In this document: positions 32,929 to 41,696 of the stretch, one piece after another
Position numbering within the stretch: the stretch's first letter is position 1
Layout: every line of letters starts with the position of its first letter
Assembly: GCA_029268305.1 (NCBI GenBank)
Contig: JAJUGE010000015.1
Coordinates: forward strand, 1 to 46,706
Origin: Alphaproteobacteria bacterium
GTDB lineage: Bacteria; Pseudomonadota; Alphaproteobacteria; JAJUGE01
Reading direction: 5' to 3'
DNA length: 46,706 nt
Notes under the pieces: model-generated
Database searches by the model: none
Told to the model about the DNA's origin: nothing
The model's input: only the letters and a program-made list of their open reading frames with translations
Position numbers and translations under genes: made by a program

Positions 32929-33624
32929 TCACATTGCGGAGTAGGGGCTGAGGTCGAAGAGGCGGGTCGCCACCGCATCCCGCGCGTCCTGATCATGCAG
33001 GATCGCGACGATCGCTGCACCCCGGTCGAGCGCCTCGCGCACGAGTCCGACTACGGTCTCGCGGTTGGCGGCGTCGAGCGAGGCGGTCGGCTCGTCGAGC
33101 AGCAGGATCGGATAGGGGTGCGCGAAGCCGCGGGCGATGTTCACCCGCTGCTGCTCGCCGCCGGAAAATGTCGCCGGCGGCAGGCCGAACAGCCGCTCGG
33201 GAATGCGCAGGCGCCGCAGCAACTCGGCCGCGCGCGCGCGCGCCTCGGCCGCCTCGACCCCGACGGCGCGCAGCGGCTCGGCGACGATGTCGAGCGCCGG
33301 CACGCGCGGGATCGTGCGCAGGAACTGGCTGACATAGCCGAGCGTGCGCCGCCGCACGTCGATGACCTGCCGCGGCGGCGCCGAGACGATGTCGGCTGGC
33401 CGCCCGTCATGGCGCACCGCGATCGTGCCGCCGGTCGGGCGGTAGTTGGCGTACATGCAGCGGATCAGCGTGCTCTTGCCGACGCCCGAGGGACCGCCGA
33501 GCACCACGCACTCTCCCGGCGAGACGGTGAGATCCAGGTTGCGGAACACCGGAAGCACGGTACCGCCCTGGGTGTGCAGCGTGAATTCCTTCGACAGGTT
33601 CCGGACTTCGATCGCCGGGTTCAT
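32929..33624 (-). CDS. phnL: C-P lyase accessory ATP-binding protein PhnL
   Basis: A 231-residue ABC-type ATPase without membrane partner, required with PhnGHI for attaching the phosphonate to the ribose of ATP. Walker A is GPSGVGKST, the signature FSGGEQQRVNIARGFAHP, Walker B LLLDEPTASLD and switch His AILHDQD. VRNLSKEFTLHTQGGTVLPVFRNLDLTVSPGECVVLGG and RRTLGYVSQFLRTIPRVPALDIVAEPL are PhnL-specific. ATG 33624 follows AGGAGAG; an in-frame start at 33705 lies in repeat DNA. The gene is separated from phnK by 175 bases filled largely by a palindromic element. Confidence 0.94.
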   Translation of the reverse strand: MNPAIEVRNLSKEFTLHTQGGTVLPVFRNLDLTVSPGECVVLGGPSGVGKSTLIRCMYANYRPTGGTIAVRHDGRPADIVSAPPRQVIDVRRRTLGYVSQFLRTIPRVPALDIVAEPLRAVGVEAAEARARAAELLRRLRIPERLFGLPPATFSGGEQQRVNIARGFAHPYPILLLDEPTASLDAANRETVVGLVREALDRGAAIVAILHDQDARDAVATRLFDLSPYSAM

Positions 33625-33675
33625 GAATGTCTCTCCTGTGACCCTTGAAGCTCGGCACCCGAAAAGCTCTCGCTT

Positions 33676-33749
33676 GTCATCGCCGGACCTGATCCGGCGA
33701 TCCACCGGGCCGCCGGCTTCTGGATGCCCGGATCAAGTCCGGGCACGAC
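33676..33749. repeat. Palindromic intergenic element, family 2, copy C
   Basis: GTCATCGCCGGACCTGATCC at the left and CCCGGATCAAGTCCGGGCACGAC at the right are inverted imperfect arms with GCGATCCACCGGG/GCCGGCTTCTGGATG between them. It lies in the phnK-phnL gap inside the operon and is the shortest copy of the family. Confidence 0.75.
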
Positions 33750-33799
33750 ACCAAAACGAGACATGCCGCCTGTTCCCCTCGGGCACCCAGCGACCTCGC

Positions 33800-34591
33800 T
33801 CATGGCTGCAGCACCGACGAGACCAGGAGCTGCGTGTAGGGGTGGTGCGGGTCGTCGAGCACCTGGTCGGTGAGGCCGGTCTCGACCACGCTGCCGCGCC
33901 ACATCACCATCAGCCGGTGCGACAGCATGCGGGCGACGGCGAGGTCGTGCGTGACCACCACCGCCGAGAGGCCGAGATCGGCGACGAGGCCGCGGATCAG
34001 GTCGAGCAGGCGCGCCTGCACCGAAACGTCGAGGCCGCCGGTCGGCTCGTCCATGAAGACGAGGCGCGGTCTGGTGACGAGATTGCGGGCGATCTGGAGG
34101 CGCTGCAGCATGCCGCCGGAGAAGGTGCGCGGCATGTCGTCGACGCGCGTCTGGTCGATCTCCACCATGCCGAGCCAGTCGAGCGCCTCGGCCCGGATGT
34201 TGCCGTAGTGCCGCGCGCCGAGCGCCATCAGCCGTTCGCCGACATTGGCGCCGGCGCTGACGCGCATGCGCAGCCCCTCGCGCGGGTCCTGGTGCACGAA
34301 GCCCCAGTCGGTGCGCATCAGCATCCGCCGCGCCGGCTCCGACATGCCGTTGAGGTCGGCCGGGCCCTCGTGCCGCGTGCGGTAGAGGACGCGCCCGCTG
34401 TCGGGGGCGAGGCGCGCCGAGATGCAGTTGAGCAGCGTCGTCTTGCCGGAGCCCGACTCGCCGACGATGCCGATCACCTCGCCGGGCCAGAGGTCGAACG
34501 AAATATTGCGGCAGGCCTGGATCGCGCCGAAGCGCTTCGAGAGCCCCTGCACCTCGAGCAGCGGCGCGTCCGCTTGCGTGTCGACGCTCAT
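33800..34591 (-). CDS. phnK: C-P lyase complex ATP-binding protein PhnK
   Basis: A 263-residue ABC-type ATPase that binds the PhnGHIJ core. Walker A is GESGSGKTT, signature FSGGMLQRLQIARNL, Walker B LVFMDEPTGGLDVSVQARLLDL and switch His in VVTHDLAVAR. The resemblance to oligopeptide ATPases is usual for PhnK; DWGFVHQDPREGLRMRVSAGANVGERLMALGARHYGNIR is the family-specific insert. Its ATG overlaps the TGA of phnJ (ATGA), giving translational coupling and matching the need for the subunits in fixed ratio. Confidence 0.95.
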   Translation of the reverse strand: MSVDTQADAPLLEVQGLSKRFGAIQACRNISFDLWPGEVIGIVGESGSGKTTLLNCISARLAPDSGRVLYRTRHEGPADLNGMSEPARRMLMRTDWGFVHQDPREGLRMRVSAGANVGERLMALGARHYGNIRAEALDWLGMVEIDQTRVDDMPRTFSGGMLQRLQIARNLVTRPRLVFMDEPTGGLDVSVQARLLDLIRGLVADLGLSAVVVTHDLAVARMLSHRLMVMWRGSVVETGLTDQVLDDPHHPYTQLLVSSVLQP

Positions 34592-35502
34592 TTCGCACTC
34601 CCTCCCGCCTCGGACCAGGGCGCAGCCGCCGCCGGCCGGGCGGCCTGACGCTCGGCGCAGTAATAGGTGTCGGAGCACACGAACATGTGCCCGCCCCTGT
34701 CGTCGGTGATGACCTCGTCGAGGTAGCTTTCGCTCGAGCCGCAGAGAGCGCAGACCTCGTCCCAGCGCTGCACCTCGAACGGATGGTCCTCGAAGTCGAG
34801 GCTCTCGACCCGGGTGTAGGGCGGGATCGCGTAGATGCGCTTCTCGCGCCCCGCCCCGAACAGCTGGATCGCCGGGTTCATGTGCATCTTCGGGTTGTCG
34901 AACTTCGGGATCGGCGAGGGGGCGGTGACGTAGCGCCCGTTCACCTTGACCGGATAATCGTAGGCGGTCGCGATCTGCCCGTGATGCGCGATGTCCTCGT
35001 AGAGGCGGACATGCATCGCCCCGTATTCGGCGAGAGCGTGCATCTTGCGCGATTCGGTCTCGCGCGGCTCGAGCCAGCGAAGCGGCTCGGGGATCGGCAC
35101 CTGATAGACCAGAACCTGCCCCTCCCTCAGCGGCGCCTCGGGGATGCGGTGACGCGTCTGGATGATCGTCGCCTCCTCGGTGCGCTCGGTCGTCGCGACG
35201 CCGGCCGTGCGCTCGAAAAAGCGGCGGATGCTGACGGCGTTGGTGGTGTCGTCGGCGCCCTGGTCGATCACCTTCAGCGTGTCGTCGGCGCCGAGCACGC
35301 TCGCCGTCACCTGGATGCCGCCGGTGCCCCAGCCATAGGGCAGCGGCATCTCGCGCCCGCCGAACGGGCACTGATAGCCGGGGATCGCCACCGCCTTCAG
35401 GATCGTGCGGCGGATCATCCGCTTCGTCTGCTCGTCGAGATAGGCGAAATTGTAGCCCGTCTCGGGTCCGCCCGTGGCGACGGGTGCGGTCGCGGCGCTC
35501 AT
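34588..35502 (-). CDS. phnJ: C-P lyase, radical SAM enzyme PhnJ
   Basis: A 304-residue iron-sulfur radical-SAM enzyme that breaks the C-P bond of 5-phosphoribosyl 1-phosphonate, releasing the alkane or other residue. The cysteine set CALC...C...C reads CX2C-X21-C-X5-C, exactly the known PhnJ cluster pattern. GYNFAYLDEQTKRMIRRTILKAVAIPGYQCPFGGREMPLPYGWGTGGIQVTAS is the conserved front, including the active-site-associated Cys/Gly region. Start and stop both overlap neighbours by 4 bases (ATGA with phnI and phnK). The full catalytic set implies a working lyase. Confidence 0.97.
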   Translation of the reverse strand: MSAATAPVATGGPETGYNFAYLDEQTKRMIRRTILKAVAIPGYQCPFGGREMPLPYGWGTGGIQVTASVLGADDTLKVIDQGADDTTNAVSIRRFFERTAGVATTERTEEATIIQTRHRIPEAPLREGQVLVYQVPIPEPLRWLEPRETESRKMHALAEYGAMHVRLYEDIAHHGQIATAYDYPVKVNGRYVTAPSPIPKFDNPKMHMNPAIQLFGAGREKRIYAIPPYTRVESLDFEDHPFEVQRWDEVCALCGSSESYLDEVITDDRGGHMFVCSDTYYCAERQAARPAAAAPWSEAGGSAK

Positions 35503-36587
35503 TCCGCGGCCTCCTTCGCGCCGGCGGCGGCGCGCATCGAGCGGACCATGACCAGCTCCGCCTGGAAATCGACGTAGTGCGGCAGCTTGAGGTGCTGGAC
35601 GAAGCCCGAGGCTTCGACATTGTCGCTGTGCATCATCACGAACTCTTCGTCCTGGGCGGGAGCGGTGGCGTCTTCGTCCAGCTCGCGGCAGCGGAGCGCA
35701 CGGTCGACCAGCGCCATCGACATCGCTTTCCGCTCGCAATGGCCGAAGGTGAGGCCGTAGCCGCGCGTGAACTGCGCCGGCTTCGTCTTCGAGCCCTTGA
35801 ACTGGTTGACCATCTGGCATTCGGTGACGGTGATCTCGCCGAGCTCGATCGGAAAGCCGAGCTCTTCCGGGACGAACTCGACCGCCACCTCGCCGAGCCG
35901 GATCTCGCCGACGAACGGGTGATTGCGGCCGTAGCCGCGCTGCGTCGAATAGCCGAGACCGAGCAGGAAGCCCTCGTCGCCGCGCGCCAAATTCTGCAGC
36001 CTGAGCGGACGCTCGGCCGGGAACGTCAGCGGGTCGCGCGTCAGGTCGGCGATGGGCGTCTCGTCGGGCTCCGCCGTCTCCTCCTCGATCAGGCCGTCGC
36101 GGCCGAGCAGGTCGGTCACCCGCGGCATGGCCGCGTCGACCTCCGCCGGCGCCGAGACCGCCTGGCACCGCTCGGCCTCGTCGTCCATCAGTCCGAAGTC
36201 GAGCAGCCGGTGCGTGTAATCGTAGGTCGGACCGAGCACCTGGCCGCCGGGAATGTCCTTGTAGGTCGCCGAAATGCGGCGGCGGACCTGCATCCGCCCG
36301 GTGTCGATCGGCACGCTGGCGCCGAAGCGGGGCAGGGTGGTGCGGTAGGCGCGCAGCAGGAAGATCGCCTCGATCAGGTCGCCCTGCGCCTGCTTGATGG
36401 CGAGCGCCGCGAGCCTGCGATCGTAGAGCGAACCTTCTGTCATCACCCGGTCGACCGCGAGGCCGAGCTGCTCGTCGATCTGCGCGATCGAGAGCTCGGG
36501 AATGCCGCGGTCGCCCCGGCGCTCGTCCTCGATCAGACGATGGCTGTTGAGGATCGCTTTTTCTCCGCCCTTGACGGCGACGTACAT
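35499..36587 (-). CDS. phnI: C-P lyase core subunit PhnI
   Basis: A 362-residue core subunit of the PhnGHIJ complex, with nucleosidase activity in its E. coli homologue and needed for the ribosyl transfer step. MYVAVKGGEKAILNSHRLIEDERRG, GSLYDRRLAALAIKQAQGDLIEAIFLLRAYRTTLPRF, LGLGYSTQRGYGRNHPFVGEIR, ITVTECQMVNQFKGSKTKPAQFTRGYGLTFGHCERKAMSMALVDRAL and SDNVEASGFVQHLKLPHYVDFQAEL are strongly conserved. It starts 3 bases after the phnH stop and overlaps phnJ by 4 bases. Length is normal. Confidence 0.96.
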   Translation of the reverse strand: MYVAVKGGEKAILNSHRLIEDERRGDRGIPELSIAQIDEQLGLAVDRVMTEGSLYDRRLAALAIKQAQGDLIEAIFLLRAYRTTLPRFGASVPIDTGRMQVRRRISATYKDIPGGQVLGPTYDYTHRLLDFGLMDDEAERCQAVSAPAEVDAAMPRVTDLLGRDGLIEEETAEPDETPIADLTRDPLTFPAERPLRLQNLARGDEGFLLGLGYSTQRGYGRNHPFVGEIRLGEVAVEFVPEELGFPIELGEITVTECQMVNQFKGSKTKPAQFTRGYGLTFGHCERKAMSMALVDRALRCRELDEDATAPAQDEEFVMMHSDNVEASGFVQHLKLPHYVDFQAELVMVRSMRAAAGAKEAAE

Positions 36588-36590
36588 GGT

Positions 36591-37187
36591 TCAGCTCCTC
36601 ATGCGGACGGTGCGCGGCAGGCCCGCGAGCCGGTCGCCCTCGGTCAGGAAGAGGTCGACGCCACGCGGGAACAACTCGCGGTTATGCTGCCATTGCGCCG
36701 GAAAGTCGGGCGGAAGCCCCTCCGCGCCGAGGCCGGCTTCGCCGGGGATGCCGGGGCCGGTGAGGCGGAGGTCGCCCGCTCCGGACAGCGACCGCACGGA
36801 CAGCACCAGGGTGGCCGACCGGTCGGGGAATTCGTCGCTGCCGGCGTCGAACGCGGCGAGCGGCGGCATCGCCTCGGGCGCCACGACGAAGGCGAAGCGC
36901 GCCGCGCTAGGCGTTTCCACGATCGGGCAGCCGCAATGGAAGCGGAGCCATGCGGCGGCGCCGGCCGCGGCGTGATCGAGCCAGACCGGCGTCTCGAAAT
37001 CGACCAACGTCAGCGCCAAGGCCGCCTGTGCCGGGCCGAGCGGCGGCGCCGCGACGCAGCCGGGAACAGTGACGACGCGGCCGGGGTAGGAGAGCGCGTT
37101 GAGGGCCGCGCGGAAGGCCTGCTGGCTCTGCCGCACCGGCTCTGCGAAGCCGGGGGCGAGGTCGGTCGCCGGGAGGGGTGCCGCCAT
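36591..37187 (-). CDS. phnH: C-P lyase core subunit PhnH
   Basis: A 198-residue subunit of the C-P lyase core that pairs with PhnI and PhnG. PGFAEPVRQSQQAFRAALNALSYPGRVVTVPG, LALTLVDFETPVWLD, FHCGCPIVE, GSDEFPDRSATLVLSVRSLSGAGDLRLTGPGI and WQHNRELFPRGVDLFLTEGDRLAGLPRTVRM match the family throughout. The ATG at 37187 lies 2 bases after the phnG stop and has GGAGGGG just inside phnG-side sequence context; the short gap implies coupled translation. Confidence 0.95.
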   Translation of the reverse strand: MAAPLPATDLAPGFAEPVRQSQQAFRAALNALSYPGRVVTVPGCVAAPPLGPAQAALALTLVDFETPVWLDHAAAGAAAWLRFHCGCPIVETPSAARFAFVVAPEAMPPLAAFDAGSDEFPDRSATLVLSVRSLSGAGDLRLTGPGIPGEAGLGAEGLPPDFPAQWQHNRELFPRGVDLFLTEGDRLAGLPRTVRMRS

Positions 37188-37189
37188 GC

Positions 37190-37651
37190 TCAGTTCTCCC
37201 CCCGTACCACGGTGAAGAAGTCGACCTTGGTCGAGGCCGTCTTGGCCGCGGTCGCGCTTCGCCGCGCTTTCCGGGCCCGGGCAAGGGCGTCGACCGCCGC
37301 CGCCGCCGCTTCGTCGCGGCGCAGCATCAGTGCGTCGAAGGTCGCTGCCAGTTCGGCGTGGCGCGGGCTGCGTCCGGCGACGTAGCCGTAGCCGACGGTG
37401 CCGTCGTCGAGACGCACCGCGCAGCGCGTGACCGTCATCTCGCCGAGATTGAAGCGCCGGCCCGTGCCGCCGGCACGGCCGCGCACCATCACCATGCCGG
37501 TCTCCGGCGCCCGCAGGAACTGCCGCTCGGGCCGGGCGGGCAGACCTTCCCACGCCGCCTCGACCTCCGCTGCCGGGGCGCCGGCGAGCACGGACATCCA
37601 GCGCCGCCGCGCCGCCGTCTCTTCGCTATGCTCTTGCCCTGCCATCGACAT
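37190..37651 (-). CDS. phnG: C-P lyase core subunit PhnG
   Basis: A 153-residue subunit, first gene of the C-P lyase operon. RRRWMSVLAGAPAAEVEAAW, RAPETGMVMVRGRAGGTGRRFNLGEMTVTRCAVRLDDGTVGYGYVAGRSPRHAELAATFDALM and the C-terminal KVDFFTVVRGEN are PhnG signatures. Possible starts are GTG 37657, ATG 37651 and ATG 37645; ATG 37651 is used because GGTGG lies just upstream. The divergent gene phnF begins 70 bases away, with a palindrome between. Confidence 0.94.
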   Translation of the reverse strand: MSMAGQEHSEETAARRRWMSVLAGAPAAEVEAAWEGLPARPERQFLRAPETGMVMVRGRAGGTGRRFNLGEMTVTRCAVRLDDGTVGYGYVAGRSPRHAELAATFDALMLRRDEAAAAAVDALARARKARRSATAAKTASTKVDFFTVVRGEN

Positions 37652-37662
37652 GTCCACCGATT

Positions 37663-37672
37663 TGTCTAGACA
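37663..37672. promoter_or_regulatory. Candidate PhnF operator (TGTCTAGACA palindrome)
   Basis: TGTCTAGACA is a perfect 10-bp palindrome in the 70-base divergent gap between phnG and phnF, 11 bases ahead of the phnG ATG. Its GTCTAGAC core is the same as in sites of other HutC-subfamily regulators such as DasR/NagR. PhnF is of that subfamily, so this is the likely operator, possibly also autoregulating phnF. Confidence 0.6.
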
Positions 37673-37721
37673 TCCGTATATCTGTGCGAATAGTATCTAC
37701 GGCGTCGGGGGAAGTAAAGAC

Positions 37722-38486
37722 ATGCACGGTGAAACATTGATGACAGCGACCGATGGAGAGGCGGCGGCTCTCGCGCGCGGCTCCGGCGTGGCACTCTGGC
37801 GGCAGATCGCGCAGGCGCTCGGTGAGGAGATCGCGCGCGGCGTGCACACGCCCGGCGATCGGCTTCCGACCGAGGCGGAGCTGAGCCAGCGCTTCGACGT
37901 CAACCGCCACACGGTCCGCCGGGCGATCGCCGAGCTGGTCGCGGAAGGGCTGCTACGGGTCGAGCAGGGGCGCGGCACCTTCGTGCAGCAGACGCTGATC
38001 GAGTATCCGCTGCGCCGCCGCACCCGCTTCACCGAAAACGTGTTGCAGGCGCGCGGCGCTCCCGCCGGCCGGCTGCTCGAGACGGCCCGGCTCGCCGCCG
38101 ACGAGAGCGTCGCCGCCGCACTGGAGATCGAGGCCGGCGCCGACGTGATCCTGATCTCGCGCGTCGGCCAGGTCGACGACCGCCCGATGAACATCGGCAC
38201 CCACTACTTCCCGGCTGCGCGCTTCCCGCAGATGATCGAGATCTACCGCGAGACCGCCTCCATCACCCGGGCGCTGGAGCGACAGGGCGTCGGCGACTAC
38301 ACGCGCAAGGTCACGCGCATCACCGCGCGGATGCCGACGCGCGAGGAGGCGGAGCTGCTGATGCAGCCGGCGAACCGGCCGGTCATGCAGACCGAGGCGA
38401 TCAACGTCGACCCGTCGGGCCGGCCGGTCGAGTACGGCATCGGCTGCTTCTCGGCCGAGCGGGTGCAGTTCGTCGTCGAGAGCTGA
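37722..38486 (+). CDS. phnF: GntR/HutC-family regulator PhnF
   Basis: A 254-residue transcription factor. The winged helix is [57 protein letters not shown], and the rest is a UTRA ligand-binding domain ([55 protein letters not shown]). ATG 37722 follows GGGGGAAG; ATG 37740 is a weaker alternative. It is divergent from the phn operon, as in many bacteria, and is likely its repressor or activator responding to a phosphonate or intermediate. Confidence 0.94.
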   Translation: MHGETLMTATDGEAAALARGSGVALWRQIAQALGEEIARGVHTPGDRLPTEAELSQRFDVNRHTVRRAIAELVAEGLLRVEQGRGTFVQQTLIEYPLRRRTRFTENVLQARGAPAGRLLETARLAADESVAAALEIEAGADVILISRVGQVDDRPMNIGTHYFPAARFPQMIEIYRETASITRALERQGVGDYTRKVTRITARMPTREEAELLMQPANRPVMQTEAINVDPSGRPVEYGIGCFSAERVQFVVES

Positions 38487-38534
38487 GGGCGGGGCGGGCT
38501 TGCGGAACCGGACCCGCCGTCCCAAGCTGCATTC

Positions 38535-39965
38535 ATGATCGGGAACTCGGGCCGAGGCATCCGGAGGCGGACGCGGGCGGCGATCGTGTGCACGATCCTG
38601 GCGATCGTGCTCGGGCTGGTCGCGACTGCGGCGCGTGCGGGCGAGGCGACGCCGGCGCGCGACGTGGCCGCCTTGCTCGTGCTCGACGGCATCGTCAATC
38701 CCGCGACCGCCGACTATCTCGTCCGCAGCCTGGAAGATGCCGCGGAGGAGGGAGCGAGCCTGGTTATCATCCGGATCGACACGCCGGGCGGCCTCGACAC
38801 GTCGATGCGCGACATCATCCGCGCGATCGTCGCCTCGACGGTTCCGGTGGTCGCCTGGGTCGGGCCGGGCGGCGCCCGCGCCGCGAGTGCCGGCACCTTC
38901 ATCCTCTACGCCGCGCACGTCGCGGCGATGGCGCCCGGAACCAATGTCGGCGCGGCCACGCCGATCGAACTGACCGGCGGGATGCCGTTCGGCGACGAGC
39001 GGCCGGCGGAGGAGAAGGACGAAAAGGAAAACGAAGCCGCGCCTCCAGGCGACGCGCGCACCGCGAAGATCGTCAACGATGCCGCCGCCTACATCCGCAG
39101 CCTCGCCGACATGCGCGACCGGAACGCCGACTGGGCCGAAGCGGCCGTCCGCAAGGGCGAGAGCCTCCCCGCCAGACAGGCGCTGGAGAAAGACGTCATC
39201 GACCTGATCGCGCACGACCTCGACGACCTGCTCGCGCAGATCGACGGCAGGACGGTAACGGTCGCCGGCGTCGAACGGAGGCTGGAGACAAGCGACCTCA
39301 CGCTCGAGCGGGTCGAGCCGGACTGGCGCACCGAGCTCCTCGAGATCATCGCCCACCCGAACGTGGCACTCATCCTGCTCGCGATCGGCATGTACGGGAT
39401 CATCTTCGAGTTCATCAGCCCCGGCATGCTGATTCCCGGCGTCGTCGGCGGGATCAGCCTGCTGCTCGGCCTGTTCGCGCTGAACGTCATGCCGGTGGAT
39501 TACACCGGGATCGCTCTCATGCTGCTGGGGGTCGCCTTCATGGTGGCGGAAGCGTTCGCGCCCTCGTTCGGCATTCTCGGCGTCGGCGGCGCCGTAGCCT
39601 TCGCCGTCGGCGCGATCATGTCGTTCGATACCGACGTGCCCGGATACGAGCTCTCGATGCCCCTGGTGATCGGACTGACGGCGACGACGGCTGGCCTCGC
39701 GATCGTCGCCCTCGCGATGCTGCTGCGCTCGCGCCGGCGGAAGGTGGAGACGGGAGCGGAGGCGCTGATCGGCGCGCGCGGCCGCGTGCTCGAATGGGCC
39801 GACGGGCGCGGCCAGGTGCTCGTGCTGGGCGAGCGGTGGCAGGCGCGCTCGGACGCGCCGCTCGCGCCCGGGCAGCAGATCGAGGTCGTCGCGCGCGACG
39901 GCTACAGGCTGGAGGTGCGGCCCCGTGCCGTGCCCGAACCCGCGAACGGAGAAACGGCATGCTGA
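38535..39965 (+). CDS. NfeD-family membrane-bound serine protease
   Basis: A 476-residue NfeD protein of the long, protease-bearing type. After a signal/anchor (about 15-34), a ClpP-like domain has [48 protein letters not shown] (nucleophile S118) and a Lys in [18 protein letters not shown]. About four membrane helices follow ([18 protein letters not shown] onward), then a small beta-barrel OB domain ([27 protein letters not shown]). Such proteases cleave stomatin-like partners; the next gene is exactly that. Starts upstream or at 38535 lack a clear ribosome site. Confidence 0.92.
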   Translation: MIGNSGRGIRRRTRAAIVCTILAIVLGLVATAARAGEATPARDVAALLVLDGIVNPATADYLVRSLEDAAEEGASLVIIRIDTPGGLDTSMRDIIRAIVASTVPVVAWVGPGGARAASAGTFILYAAHVAAMAPGTNVGAATPIELTGGMPFGDERPAEEKDEKENEAAPPGDARTAKIVNDAAAYIRSLADMRDRNADWAEAAVRKGESLPARQALEKDVIDLIAHDLDDLLAQIDGRTVTVAGVERRLETSDLTLERVEPDWRTELLEIIAHPNVALILLAIGMYGIIFEFISPGMLIPGVVGGISLLLGLFALNVMPVDYTGIALMLLGVAFMVAEAFAPSFGILGVGGAVAFAVGAIMSFDTDVPGYELSMPLVIGLTATTAGLAIVALAMLLRSRRRKVETGAEALIGARGRVLEWADGRGQVLVLGERWQARSDAPLAPGQQIEVVARDGYRLEVRPRAVPEPANGETAC

Positions 39966-40735
39966 TCATGGACGCCATCACGGCCTGGCTCGTGCCTATC
40001 GTCATTCTCGCCGCCCTCGTCATCTGGGGCTTCAAGATCCTGCGCGAGTACCAGCGCGCGGTGATCTTCACCCTCGGCCGTTATACCGGTGTGAAGGGAC
40101 CGGGGCTGATCTTCGTCGTGCCGCTGATCCAGCAGATGGTCCGCGTCGACATGCGCACGATCGTGCTCGACGTGCCGACCCAGGACGTGATCTCGCGCGA
40201 CAACGTCTCGGTAAAGGTCAACGCGGTGATCTATTTTCGCGTGATCGACGCCGACAAGGCGGTGATCCAGGTCGAGGACTTCATGGACGCCACCAGCCAG
40301 CTGTCGCAGACGACCCTGCGCTCGGTGCTCGGCAAGCACGAGCTCGACGAGATGCTGAGCGAGCGCGACAAGCTCAACAGCGACATCCAGGAAGTGCTCG
40401 ACGAGCAGACCGATGCCTGGGGGATCAAGGTCTCGAACGTGGAGATCAAGCACGTCGACATCGACGAGAGCATGATCCGCGCGATCGCCCGCCAGGCCGA
40501 GGCCGAGCGCAACCGGCGCGCCAAGATCATCAATGCCGAGGGCGAGCTCCAGGCGGCCGAGCGCATGGTCGAGGCGGCAGAGATCATGGCGCGGGCACCG
40601 GGCTCGATGCAGCTCCGTTATCTCCATACCCTCTACGACATCGCCGGCGAGAAGAGCTCGACCATCGTCTTCCCCATGCCGGTCGACCTGATGGGCGGGC
40701 TGGAAAAAGTGTTCGGCGGCACCAATCAGAAGTGA
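39959..40735 (+). CDS. Slipin (stomatin/SPFH family) membrane protein
   Basis: A 258-residue band-7 protein. An N-terminal membrane segment ([23 protein letters not shown]) is followed by the SPFH domain: [68 protein letters not shown], and a coiled-coil-forming C-terminal region rich in Ala/Glu. Slipins organise membrane microdomains and are cleaved by NfeD-type proteases. The start overlaps the nfeD-like stop by 7 bases, with GGAGAAA upstream, so the pair is translated together. Confidence 0.94.
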   Translation: MLIMDAITAWLVPIVILAALVIWGFKILREYQRAVIFTLGRYTGVKGPGLIFVVPLIQQMVRVDMRTIVLDVPTQDVISRDNVSVKVNAVIYFRVIDADKAVIQVEDFMDATSQLSQTTLRSVLGKHELDEMLSERDKLNSDIQEVLDEQTDAWGIKVSNVEIKHVDIDESMIRAIARQAEAERNRRAKIINAEGELQAAERMVEAAEIMARAPGSMQLRYLHTLYDIAGEKSSTIVFPMPVDLMGGLEKVFGGTNQK

Positions 40736-40769
40736 CGACGTTGACCTTCTCTCGAAATGCGGACCCGCA

Positions 40770-41696
40770 ATGAAAGATCCTTATGAGACGTTAGGCGTCT
40801 CGCGCACGGCCTCCGCCAAGGAGATTCGCGCCGCCTATCGCAAGCTCGCCAAGGAAAATCACCCGGACCTGCATCCGGGTGACAAGGCGGCCGAATCCCG
40901 TTTCAAGGAGATTTCGGCGGCCTATGCGATCCTCGGCGACGAAGAGATGCGCCGCCGCTACGACGCCGGCGAGATCGATGCCACCGGCGCGGAACGGCCG
41001 CAGCAGCACGAATTCTATCGCACCTATGCCGACGCCGACTCGCCGTTTCACACCCAGGAGGGCTTCGCCTCCGCGGAGGACCTGGAGGAGTTCCTGGCGC
41101 AGGCGTTCGGCGGCTTTCGCGGTGCGCGCGGCACGCGTCGCCGGACCGAGTTCCGCGCCCGGGGCGCCGACCTCAGCTACAGCCTGCAGGTGAGCTTCCT
41201 CGAAGCGGCGAACGGCGCCACCAAGACGGTCACGCTGCCCGACGGGAAGACGCTGAACGTCACCATACCCGAAGGCACCGAGGACCGGCAGACGCTGCGC
41301 CTCAAGGGGCAGGGCGGTCCGGGGTTCGGCGGCGGCCCCCCGGGCGATGCCTATATCGAGGTGCACGTCCAGCCGCACGCCTTCTTCGAGCGCAAGGACA
41401 ACAACGTGCACGTGACGGTGCCGGTGACCCTGAAGGAGGCGGTGCTGGGTGCCAAGATCGAGGTACCGACCGTGCGCGGCGTCGTGTCCATGACGATTCC
41501 GAAGAACTCCAACACCGGTGACACGCTGCGCCTGCGCGGGCAGGGCATCAAGGACAGGCGCAGCGGCCAGATGGGCCACCAGTACGTAAAGCTGAAGGTG
41601 GTGCTGCCCGAAGGCGAGGAGCCGGAGCTCGCCCGCTTCCTCGAGAGCTGGACGCCGAAGGACCAGAGGAACCCGCGTCGGGAGATGCTGCGATGA
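40770..41696 (+). CDS. cbpA: DnaJ-family chaperone, CbpA-like (no zinc finger)
   Basis: A 308-residue co-chaperone. The J-domain (1-70) carries HPD at 31-33; a Gly/Phe/Ser linker (HTQEGFASAEDLEEFLAQAFGGFRGARG) precedes two beta-barrel substrate-binding domains (LSYSLQVSFLEAANGATKTVTLPDG and VPVTLKEAVLGAKIEVPTVRGVVSMTIPKNSNTGDTLRLRGQG). There is no CxxCxGxG zinc finger, so it is the CbpA type of DnaJ. It overlaps the following CbpM gene by 4 bases (ATGA), confirming the assignment. It assists DnaK. Confidence 0.92.
   Translation: MKDPYETLGVSRTASAKEIRAAYRKLAKENHPDLHPGDKAAESRFKEISAAYAILGDEEMRRRYDAGEIDATGAERPQQHEFYRTYADADSPFHTQEGFASAEDLEEFLAQAFGGFRGARGTRRRTEFRARGADLSYSLQVSFLEAANGATKTVTLPDGKTLNVTIPEGTEDRQTLRLKGQGGPGFGGGPPGDAYIEVHVQPHAFFERKDNNVHVTVPVTLKEAVLGAKIEVPTVRGVVSMTIPKNSNTGDTLRLRGQGIKDRRSGQMGHQYVKLKVVLPEGEEPELARFLESWTPKDQRNPRREMLR

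Noticed and set aside
37681-37721. A PhoB site in the phnG/phnF gap
   Set aside because: No pair of 7-mers with 11-base period was visible; only the PhnF-type palindrome and A+T-rich promoter-like sequence.
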